Positions 1-6,014 of a stretch of 7,884 bases of DNA are shown here, one piece after another. The notes under the pieces are model-generated. The model was not told the origin of the DNA. It saw nothing but the letters and a program-made list of their open reading frames with translations, and did not search any database. The position numbers and the translations under genes were made by a program. How positions within the stretch are numbered: position 1 is the first letter of the stretch; each line of letters begins with the position of its first letter. Origin of the DNA: Deltaproteobacteria bacterium (GTDB lineage Bacteria > Desulfobacterota > GWC2-55-46 > DRQE01); contig DAOVKH010000076.1 in the NCBI GenBank assembly GCA_030631875.1, positions 1-7,884 on the forward strand, written 5' to 3'.

Positions 1-88
1 CTACCGGCGAGATTATAAGAAAGAAGACGAATGCCGCGATAAGAGCAAACGAAGCCTTAAGAGATATATTCTTTACGAAAAAAAACAT
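1..88 (-). CDS. N-terminus of an exported or membrane-anchored protein, 3' part off the left edge
   Basis: Only the first 29 codons are in the window. They start at ATG 88-86, and no other start codon lies between it and the in-frame folC stop (124-122). Translation gives MFFFVKN, then SLK, then a run rich in Ala, Phe, Leu, Ile and Val (about residues 12-27) ending in SPV. Lysines followed by a hydrophobic core look like a Sec signal peptide or an N-terminal membrane anchor. A GAGGT ribosome site lies 11 bases upstream. The gene follows folC after 33 bases on the same strand, so it probably belongs to the same transcript. As I recall, in some deltaproteobacteria the gene after accD-folC encodes an outer-membrane LPS-assembly protein (LptD/OstA). 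That would fit a signal peptide, but it is inference only and no mature sequence is visible. A competing plus-strand reading of the same bases also stays open, so the call is moderate. Confidence 0.55.
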   Translation of the reverse strand, partial: MFFFVKNISLKASFALIAAFVFFLIISPV

Positions 89-99
89 TATAGTTAAAG

Positions 100-105
100 A
101 CCTCT
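100..105 (-). promoter_or_regulatory. Ribosome binding site for the left-edge gene
   Basis: The minus strand reads AAAGAGGT just upstream of ATG 88, with the GAGGT core 11 bases from the start. This is an acceptable though slightly long spacing. It supports the minus-strand reading of the left edge over the plus-strand alternative. Confidence 0.45.
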
Positions 106-121
106 TTGCACAGTAAAAAAA

Positions 122-1408
122 TTAAGAAGAACGCAAATACCTTCTCGCCTCGGCGACCGTGTATATAGAACCCGATACACAGACTAATGCGCGGTCTTTA
201 GCCTCTGCCATCGCCGCTCTAATAGCAAAAGAAACGCGCCGCTCTATGATAACCTTACCTCTGTAAGACAAACCATCGAGTTCTTCTCTAAGCCTCTCGA
301 CCGAGCAGCTGCGCTCTACTTGAGGGGTTGTCAATATGATGGTATCTGCGAATGAAGCGAACTCTTTTAAGATACCCCTTGAGTCCTTATCCTCCATGAT
401 GCCGACAACCAAGACAACGCGACTCTCTTTAATATCGCTTAAGTAACCAACGAGCGCCTTAGCACCTTCTACATTATGCGCAACGTCGAGTATAACCTCC
501 GGGGCTTTACCGAATCTCTCAATGCGCCCGGGCCAAGAGACTCCCTTAAGCCCTCGCCTTATGGCCGAGGTTGGTATACGAAAGCCACGCCCTCGCAAGA
601 CCTCCAAGGCCTTCAACGCGCAGGCGGCGTTTTCCAATTGATGCTCGCCTCTGAGTGCGAGCTTTATTCCATTAAGCTGCTCGTCACCTCTAAAATCAAT
701 GCGCTCGGATTCGTCTCTTGTAACGGCAAAGTCCTTGCCTATAAAGAAGCCCTTGGCAGAGCGTTCCCTTACCTTTGCCCTTACGACCTTAAGTGCTGTA
801 GGGCGAAGCCCTCCAACTACGACCACACCTTTGGGTTTTATTATCCCTGCCTTCTCCACGGCTACCTGAGCGAGGGTCGTGCCTAAGAACTCCTTATGAT
901 CAAGGCCAATGGTCGTTATAATAGAAACTTCAGGCAGAACTACATTCGTTGAATCAAAGCGTCCGCCCATGCCGACCTCAAGGAGTGCTATGTCGACACC
1001 TCTTTCTCTGAAGTACTCTAATGCCAAGACGGTCGTAAACTCAAAGAAGCTAACGCCGTCCTTTAGCGGCCCCTTTAATTCTCGCTCGACTATACCTTTA
1101 AGCCTGCCCGCTATACGGGTAATCTCTCTACCCGTAATCTCAGAGCCGTCGACCTTTATGCGTTCATTGAATCTTTCGATATGCGGAGATGTATATGAGC
1201 CGACCTTTAGCCCCGACTCTCTGAGCACTGCCAGAAGCATCGCAAGCGTTGAGCCTTTACCGTTCGTTCCTCCTATGAGGAGAGTCGGATAGCCCTTCTC
1301 CGGGTTATCTATGAGCTTTAAGAGGCGCTTAGTCCTCGAAAGCCCCGGCCTTATGACCGGCAATGCGAGCTTTAATAAGTAATCGAGTGTCTTATTACGA
1401 GAGGCCAT
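122..1408 (-). CDS. folC: Bifunctional dihydrofolate synthase / folylpolyglutamate synthase FolC
   Basis: This cytoplasmic Mur-ligase-family enzyme uses ATP to join glutamate to dihydropteroate, making dihydrofolate, and to add further glutamates to reduced folates. At 428 residues it matches the usual family length. The P-loop GTNGKGST is at residues 47-54, followed by the folate-synthase block YTSPHIERFNERI (72-84). LEVGMGGRFDSTN (143-155) follows, and then a DH pair (170-171) ahead of EKAGI (185-189). Its Lys186 matches the lysine that is carbamoylated in related ligases. The central and C-terminal domains show GEHQLENA (254-261), WPGR (292-295) and DVAHN (308-312). The ATG at 1408 is firm because an in-frame TAA lies two codons upstream. 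The ribosome site is weak (AGAAG). The gene follows accD after 50 bases with no visible terminator. Whether both activities are present cannot be decided from sequence alone, since single-function family members share these motifs. Confidence 0.95.
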   Translation of the reverse strand: MASRNKTLDYLLKLALPVIRPGLSRTKRLLKLIDNPEKGYPTLLIGGTNGKGSTLAMLLAVLRESGLKVGSYTSPHIERFNERIKVDGSEITGREITRIAGRLKGIVERELKGPLKDGVSFFEFTTVLALEYFRERGVDIALLEVGMGGRFDSTNVVLPEVSIITTIGLDHKEFLGTTLAQVAVEKAGIIKPKGVVVVGGLRPTALKVVRAKVRERSAKGFFIGKDFAVTRDESERIDFRGDEQLNGIKLALRGEHQLENAACALKALEVLRGRGFRIPTSAIRRGLKGVSWPGRIERFGKAPEVILDVAHNVEGAKALVGYLSDIKESRVVLVVGIMEDKDSRGILKEFASFADTIILTTPQVERSCSVERLREELDGLSYRGKVIIERRVSFAIRAAMAEAKDRALVCVSGSIYTVAEARRYLRSS

Positions 1409-1458
1409 ATATTATCTTCTACGGAAGTAAGCTGAGAGTACTGTCGGGCAACGCGCAC

Positions 1459-2301
1459 CTACCCAAGAAGGTGTGATATAAGCCTTGCGAGCGTGGACTT
1501 CATCTCTTTTCTGTTGACTATCATATCTACCATGCCGTGCTCAAGCAGGTACTCGGCGCGCTGGAAACCTTCAGGGAGTTTCTGGCGTATCGTCTCGGCA
1601 ATGACACGCGGGCCCGCGAAACCTATCAAGGCGCGCGGCTCGGCCATTATTACATCTCCAAGCATGGCAAAGCTCGCCGTAACGCCGCCGGTTGTAGGAT
1701 CTGTCAATACGGATATATAAGGAAGTCCTTTTTCTCTCAATTTTGCCAGAGCGGCCGAGGTCTTTGCCATCTGCATGAGAGAGAGTATCCCCTCCTGCAT
1801 CCTAGCCCCGCCAGAAGACGATACGACTATAACCGGCACGCCTGCTTCTATGGCACGCTCTATGCTTCGGGTAATCTTTTCGCCCACGACACTGCCCATG
1901 CTTCCACCCATGAAGGCAAACTCAAAGGCCGCTATCATCACGCGCGCCCCTTCTATGCTTCCCTCGCCGCATATCATAGCGTCATTTGCCTTAAGCTTTG
2001 CCTGTGTCGTCTTTATGCGGTCTTTATACTTCTTTATATCCTTAAACTCAAGGGCATCCTTCGGAGAAAGGGTCTCGTCGTGTTCTTTAAAGCTACCCTC
2101 ATCGATAATGATATCTATACGCCTCTTGGCCGATATGCGGAAGTGGTAACTGCACTTCGGGCAGACATCGAGGTTACGCTCCACTTCTTTCTTATATATT
2201 ATCTCCGCGCAGTTGTTGCACTTAACCCAAAGCCCGCGTGGAACCTTGACGGTCTTCTCTTCGCTCTTTTTAGCGAGTATACCTTTCTTAAACCATACCA
2301 C
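1459..2301 (-). CDS. accD: Acetyl-CoA carboxylase carboxyltransferase subunit beta AccD
   Basis: AccD pairs with AccA to form the cytoplasmic carboxyltransferase that moves CO2 from biotin on AccB to acetyl-CoA, making malonyl-CoA for fatty-acid synthesis. The 280-residue product carries the N-terminal zinc ribbon typical of the bacterial beta subunit: Cys28-x2-Cys31 and Cys47-x2-Cys50. The crotonase-like carboxyltransferase fold follows, with FMGGSMGSVVGEK (130-142), SSSGGARMQEG (161-171) and DPTTGGVTASFA (from 201). The C-terminal GFAGPRVIAET...LPEGFQRAEYLLEHGMVD block is also present. The start is GTG at 2301, supported by AGAGAGGAG seven bases upstream and by the family-typical N-terminus (M-V-W-F-K-K). 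A nearby ATG is out of frame and stops at once. accA, accB and accC are not in the window, so the partners must be encoded elsewhere. The gene lies 23 bases after the HD-GYP gene and 50 bases before folC. Confidence 0.96.
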   Translation of the reverse strand: MVWFKKGILAKKSEEKTVKVPRGLWVKCNNCAEIIYKKEVERNLDVCPKCSYHFRISAKRRIDIIIDEGSFKEHDETLSPKDALEFKDIKKYKDRIKTTQAKLKANDAMICGEGSIEGARVMIAAFEFAFMGGSMGSVVGEKITRSIERAIEAGVPVIVVSSSGGARMQEGILSLMQMAKTSAALAKLREKGLPYISVLTDPTTGGVTASFAMLGDVIMAEPRALIGFAGPRVIAETIRQKLPEGFQRAEYLLEHGMVDMIVNRKEMKSTLARLISHLLG

Positions 2302-2308
2302 AGCGTAA

Positions 2309-2317
2309 CTCCTCTCT
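2309..2317 (-). promoter_or_regulatory. Strong ribosome binding site deciding the GTG start of accD
   Basis: The minus strand reads AGAGAGGAG, followed by a 7-base spacer and GTG at 2301. It lies in the short gap after the HD-GYP stop codon (TAG, 2327-2325). Its position selects the GTG, the only in-frame start nearby that agrees with the AccD family N-terminus. Confidence 0.7.
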
Positions 2318-2324
2318 AACTTTG

Positions 2325-3965
2325 CTAAGTCGACGAAATACCGGCCGCCCCTATAACACCTTTATCAAATGCCCTTATGAATGCTTTAACGACCTCTTTA
2401 TCGAATTGAGTACCGGAGTACTTATCGAGCTCCTCAATTGCCGTATTAACGGGCAAGCCCTTACGGTAAGGCCTTGTGGTCGTCATTGCGTCGTATGTAT
2501 CCGCCACGGCTATTATCCTTGCCATTAACGGTATCTTACGACCCTTAAGCCCCTTTGGATATCCCTTACCGTCGGGACGTTCATGATGGTAGAGTATGCC
2601 CGGCATAACACTTGCCAATTGACGTACATGGCCTAATATGTCTGCGCCCATCTCAGGGTGCATAGACATCTTGGCTCTCTCTTCATCGTCAAGAGGACCT
2701 TTCTTTCTAAGTATCGAATCATCGACACCAATCTTACCTATATCGTGCAAGACTGCCGAAAGCTTTAACTCTTCGAGCTCGTCGTGTTTCATACTGAGCT
2801 CTTCACCTATCGCCACACTATACTCAAAGACCCTCTTCGTGTGCCCGCCCGTGTAAGGGTCACGCTTCTCAATGGCATCGGCAAGCGTTTCACTCGTCGA
2901 ATAAAAGGTCTCGCGTATCTCTTTATAGAGGCGCGCGTTGTCTATAGCAATGGCCACCTGATTTGAAAATAATTGAAAGAGCTCAAGGTCGGCCTTAGTA
3001 AATCTGCCACCACGTTTATTAATGGCCTGGACGACACCTATCGTCTTATCCTTAACCTTTACCGGAACGCATATCATATCGCGCGTCTTAAAGGTACTCT
3101 TCTTATCGAGTCCGCCCTGAAAACGCTTGTCCTTTGTAACGTCGTCTATAAGTAAAGGGCGACCATGCCTCGCGACCCATCCCGCTATGCCTTCGCCTAC
3201 CTTAAGGCGAACGGTCTTTATCTTCTCGCCCATCTCACCCAATGCAACGTCAAAGTAAAGCTCCTTACGCGCGCTATCTACCATAAGGAGTGAGCCGGTC
3301 TCCGTATCCATCAATTCGGTTATCGCACCGATGGAACGCTCCCTTACGAGTTTTTCATCGAGAGTAGATATCAGCAAAGCTCCGACATCATGTAGAACTG
3401 AGAACTGCTTTAGCTTTGTATCCAGCTCCGAGAAGAGCCCTCGCCTCTCGAGTATTATAGAAAAATGGTTTGCAATGGATGTTAAGACCTTAAGATCGCT
3501 TTTGCCGAACTCGCGCCCCTTGGCCTTGTCCATAACACATATCACACCTATCGTCTTGCGCTTTACCTTAAGTGGCACGGCCGCCATGTTGTGCGTCTTT
3601 ACGCCCTTACCGCCCGACCACTTTTTTTCATGAGCCAGATCGCTTGAGACAAATGCCTTACCGCTCGTCGATACAAGCCCTGCAATGCCCTCGTCACACT
3701 TCATGCGCTTACCCTTAAACTTTGCTGAGAGCGGCCCTTTTACGACCTCGAATATAAGTTCTTTTTTCCCCTCATCTACTCTATATAGCGTTGCGCTATC
3801 GGTCTCAACGGCCTGAAGCACGTAGTCCATCATCTTATCCATAAGCACGCCTAAATCTGCGGCCTTTACGGTAGATTGTCCGAGCTCTCTATATATCCTG
3901 AGCTCAATATCCTGGAGCCTGACGCGCTCCCTTAGCCTCTCGACCTCTTTAGTTGAAGCAACCAT
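2325..3965 (-). CDS. Tandem-GAF HD-GYP protein, predicted cyclic di-GMP phosphodiesterase
   Basis: Numbering is from ATG 3965 (546 residues). A short charged helix, probably coiled coil (about 8-30), leads into GAF1 (about 36-175). GAF2 (about 205-345) is similar to GAF1 and joined to it by a helix. A C-terminal HD-GYP domain follows (about 355-525). The catalytic signature looks complete: His375 in GGHTKR, the HD pair in HDIGK (407-411), His436 in MHPEMG, HHE (460-462) and RPDGKGYP (463-470). VADTYDAMT and RPYR (498-501) follow. Members with these residues bind two or three metals and hydrolyse c-di-GMP to pGpG or GMP. No signal peptide or membrane segment is visible, so it should be cytoplasmic, with the GAF pair sensing a soluble ligand or partner. 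GAF2 keeps part of the NKFDE cyclic-nucleotide motif. Start choice: TTG 3977, GTG 3974, GTG 3971 and ATG 3965 are all in frame; ATG has GGTGG five bases upstream and TTG has no ribosome site. The gene lies between trpA and accD in the same direction, an unusual place for a signalling enzyme. The domain call is firm; the signal and output are unknown. Confidence 0.92.
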   Translation of the reverse strand: MVASTKEVERLRERVRLQDIELRIYRELGQSTVKAADLGVLMDKMMDYVLQAVETDSATLYRVDEGKKELIFEVVKGPLSAKFKGKRMKCDEGIAGLVSTSGKAFVSSDLAHEKKWSGGKGVKTHNMAAVPLKVKRKTIGVICVMDKAKGREFGKSDLKVLTSIANHFSIILERRGLFSELDTKLKQFSVLHDVGALLISTLDEKLVRERSIGAITELMDTETGSLLMVDSARKELYFDVALGEMGEKIKTVRLKVGEGIAGWVARHGRPLLIDDVTKDKRFQGGLDKKSTFKTRDMICVPVKVKDKTIGVVQAINKRGGRFTKADLELFQLFSNQVAIAIDNARLYKEIRETFYSTSETLADAIEKRDPYTGGHTKRVFEYSVAIGEELSMKHDELEELKLSAVLHDIGKIGVDDSILRKKGPLDDEERAKMSMHPEMGADILGHVRQLASVMPGILYHHERPDGKGYPKGLKGRKIPLMARIIAVADTYDAMTTTRPYRKGLPVNTAIEELDKYSGTQFDKEVVKAFIRAFDKGVIGAAGISST

Positions 3966-3967
3966 GC

Positions 3968-3975
3968 TCACCACC
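3968..3975 (-). promoter_or_regulatory. Ribosome binding site favouring the ATG start of the HD-GYP gene
   Basis: The minus strand reads GGTGGTGA, one mismatch from the GGAGGTGA consensus. GGTGG ends five bases before ATG 3965. Because this stretch also encodes the possible upstream GTG starts, ribosome pairing here argues that they are part of the site and not the start. Confidence 0.5.
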
Positions 3976-3982
3976 AACGCGC

Positions 3983-3995
3983 GTTAAACTTTAAC
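3983..3995. repeat. Perfect 13-bp palindrome in the trpA to HD-GYP gap
   Basis: The plus strand reads GTTAAA-C-TTTAAC, two 6-base arms that are exact inverted copies around one central base. It starts one base after the trpA stop codon and ends 17 bases before the favoured HD-GYP start. A one-base centre is too tight for an RNA hairpin, so if it functions it would be a DNA site for a dimeric protein. It is short and AT-rich, and chance is a real possibility. Confidence 0.4.
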
Positions 3996-3996
3996 T

Positions 3997-4809
3997 CTAT
4001 GATATCGCCCTCTTAAGCCCTCTTACGAATCTACCCACCTTCTCGGTCAAGTCCTTTGCCGGGCGTCCCCTGCCGTCAACGTTCTTTGCTATGATATTGA
4101 TTATAGCGCTTCCGACGACAACACCGTCGGAGAAGCCTGCCACGGCACCGGCCTGCGCGGGCGTCGATATTCCAAAGCCAACACTTACAGGGAGGCGCGA
4201 GACCTTTCGAGCCGTCTTTACGGCATCTTTGATATCGTGCTTAAGGGTCTTCCTTGCGCCTGTTACGCCTGCGACACTCACGTAGTATACAAAGCCCGAA
4301 GCGCCCTTTGATATTTGCCTCATCCTTCCGGCACTACTCGTCGGCGTCATAAGCACTACCAAATCCATCCCGACGCGATCCAATTCACGCTTAAGCTCAG
4401 CGGATTCTTCCGGCGGAAGATCGACGACAAGCACGCCGTCGGCTCCCGCTCTCTTTGCGGCATCTGCGAACCTCTTACAGCCATAAGAGAATATCGGGTT
4501 ATAGTAACCAAATAGTACGACAGGAACTTCGCTCTTCTTTCTAAAATCTTTGACGAGTCCGAGTACGTCTTTGATGTTTACGCCGTTCTTGAGCGCACGC
4601 TCGCTTGAGGCCTGAATGGTAGGGCCGTCGGCCATTGGATCTGAGAACGGTATGCCAAGCTCTATGACGTCTGCTCCCGAATGGTCGAGTTCTTCTAATA
4701 TTCGAGCCGTCGTCTTTAGGTTCGGATCTCCTGCCGTTATAAACGGTACGAGTGCCGTCTTGCCCGCCACTTTAAGCTCTTCAAATCTATCTCTTATTCT
4801 CTGTTTCAT
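3997..4809 (-). CDS. trpA: Tryptophan synthase alpha chain TrpA
   Basis: TrpA cleaves indole-3-glycerol phosphate to indole and glyceraldehyde 3-phosphate, and the indole passes through a tunnel to TrpB in the alpha2-beta2 complex. The 270-residue product is full length for this TIM-barrel family. The catalytic pair is Glu50 in VIELGIPFSDP and Asp61 in MADGPTIQ. PFITAGDP (22-29), FGYYNP, VVDLPPEES, YYVSVAGVTGAR and the phosphate-binding GFGIST and DGVVVGSAI segments are also present. Its ATG (4809-4807) overlaps the trpB TGA (4808-4806) as ATGA, so its translation is probably coupled to trpB, which suits equal amounts of the two subunits. GGGG lies eight bases before the start, inside trpB. 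It ends in TAG, and the signalling gene follows after about 31 bases. Confidence 0.97.
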   Translation of the reverse strand: MKQRIRDRFEELKVAGKTALVPFITAGDPNLKTTARILEELDHSGADVIELGIPFSDPMADGPTIQASSERALKNGVNIKDVLGLVKDFRKKSEVPVVLFGYYNPIFSYGCKRFADAAKRAGADGVLVVDLPPEESAELKRELDRVGMDLVVLMTPTSSAGRMRQISKGASGFVYYVSVAGVTGARKTLKHDIKDAVKTARKVSRLPVSVGFGISTPAQAGAVAGFSDGVVVGSAIINIIAKNVDGRGRPAKDLTEKVGRFVRGLKRAIS

Positions 4810-6014
4810 ATCTTATACCCCAATATATCGGATACCGTTCCCAAGTCTTTATCCCCCCTGCCCGATAGGTTTATTACTATGACCTTGCCTCGTCCGAGCT
4901 TGCGCGCGGCCTTCACTCCGTAAGCTATCGCGTGAGAGCTTTCAAGAGCCGGTATTATCCCCTCGGTCTCACATAAAAGCTCGAATGCCTTTAAGGCTTC
5001 CTTATCCGTGATGCCGACATAATCGGCTCTGCCCTCGTCATATAAAAAAGAATGCTCAGGCCCCACGCCAGGATAATCCAACCCCGCCGAGACAGAGTGC
5101 GTGTGCATAATCTGACCGTCCTTGTCTTGCAATAAGTAACTCTTCGAGCCGTGCAGTACGCCAACGCGACCGCCGCAGATACTCGCCGCGTGCTTGCCTG
5201 TCTTTATGCCGTAACCCGCCGCCTCAACGCCTACCATCTTAACCTTTGTGTCCTTCACGAATGGATGGAATAAGCCCATGGCGTTACTTCCGCCACCAAC
5301 GCAGGCAACGAGCATATCCGGCAGCTTACCGAATTCTTTTATCGATTGCCGCCTTACTTCTTTACCTATGACGGCTTGAAAGTCCCTGACCATCATCGGG
5401 TAAGGGTGCGGCCCTGCGACCGAGCCTATTATATAAAAGGTGTCGGCTACGTTCGTAACCCAGTCCCTTAAGGCCTCGTTCATTGCGTCCTTAAGTGTAG
5501 AGCTTCCGGAGCTAACGGGGTTGACCTTCGCGCCAAGGAGCTTCATCCTGAAGACATTCGGTTTTTGACGTTCAATGTCCTCTGTGCCCATATATATCTC
5601 ACACTTAAGTCCGAATAAGGCCGCGACCGTAGCCGTAGCAACGCCGTGCTGTCCGGCTCCCGTCTCGGCTATGATGCGCTTCTTGCCCATGCGCCTTGCA
5701 AGAAGGATCTGACCTATAGTGTTATTGACCTTATGCGCGCCTGTGTGGCAAAGATCTTCACGCTTTAGGTATATCTTCGCCCCTCCCGCGGACTTCGTAA
5801 GGTGTTCTGCGAAGTAGAGCGGCGTCGGCCTGCCGACGTAGTGCGAGAGATACTTAGCGAATTCAGCCTTAAACTTAGCATCGTTTTTAAATTTTTTATA
5901 TGCCTCTTCAAGCTCCATCACGGCCGGCATCAATGTCTCTGATATATACCTGCCGCCGTATTCGCCGAAGTGTCCGCCCTTGTCGGGTACTTTCCTATAA
6001 GACTTCTTTGCCAT
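4806..6014 (-). CDS. trpB: Tryptophan synthase beta chain TrpB
   Basis: TrpB is the PLP enzyme that condenses indole with serine to give tryptophan. The 402-residue product has the length and motifs of the standard TrpB1 form, which works with TrpA, and not those of the longer TrpB2. GHFGEYGGRY (14-23) and GRPTPLY (61-67) open the chain. The PLP lysine is Lys95 in HTGAHKVNN, and Glu117 in AETGAGQHG matches the catalytic glutamate (Glu109 in Salmonella). GGGSNA (240-245) holds the PLP phosphate, HSVSAGLDYPGVGPEH lies further on, and LSGRGDKD (383-390) carries the serine facing the PLP ring nitrogen. ATG 6014 has GAGGAG six bases upstream and shares one base with the trpF stop (TAATG). The TGA overlaps the trpA start. 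Confidence 0.98.
   Translation of the reverse strand: MAKKSYRKVPDKGGHFGEYGGRYISETLMPAVMELEEAYKKFKNDAKFKAEFAKYLSHYVGRPTPLYFAEHLTKSAGGAKIYLKREDLCHTGAHKVNNTIGQILLARRMGKKRIIAETGAGQHGVATATVAALFGLKCEIYMGTEDIERQKPNVFRMKLLGAKVNPVSSGSSTLKDAMNEALRDWVTNVADTFYIIGSVAGPHPYPMMVRDFQAVIGKEVRRQSIKEFGKLPDMLVACVGGGSNAMGLFHPFVKDTKVKMVGVEAAGYGIKTGKHAASICGGRVGVLHGSKSYLLQDKDGQIMHTHSVSAGLDYPGVGPEHSFLYDEGRADYVGITDKEALKAFELLCETEGIIPALESSHAIAYGVKAARKLGRGKVIVINLSGRGDKDLGTVSDILGYKI

Noticed and set aside
3..116. Plus-strand reading of the left edge ending in TAA at 114-116, as the tail of a converging gene
   Set aside because: It has no start in the window and no recognisable motif. The minus reading has an ATG, a ribosome site, a signal-peptide-like product and the right direction. 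It is not fully excluded and is listed as a finding.
115..145. Possible intrinsic terminator at the end of folC: AGAAG/CTTCT stem (125-129 with 141-145) followed by seven Ts on the minus strand
   Set aside because: The stem is only five pairs, AT-rich and with an 11-base loop, and it lies within folC coding sequence. A ribosome site and start codon follow at once, so read-through is more likely.
1409..1458. Search for a promoter or terminator in the 50-base accD-folC gap
   Set aside because: No -10/-35 pair, no stable hairpin and no T-run could be found, so the gap is read as a plain intra-operon spacer.
1537..2319. A 260-codon plus-strand open frame covering nearly all of accD
   Set aside because: It is antisense to an unmistakable accD, shows no recognisable domain, has odd composition (rich in Tyr, His and Cys), and is best explained as a shadow of codon bias.
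3260..3290. CTCCTTA/TAAGGAG 7-bp inverted repeat with a 16-base loop in the GAF2 coding region
   Set aside because: Short arms and a long loop within coding sequence are expected by chance in a window of this size.
4111..4138. Stem in trpA, about 10 pairs with a 2-base bulge (TCCGACG/CGTCGGA core)
   Set aside because: It lies in the conserved phosphate-binding SDGVVVGSA codons, is imperfect, and GAC/GTC codon use explains the symmetry.
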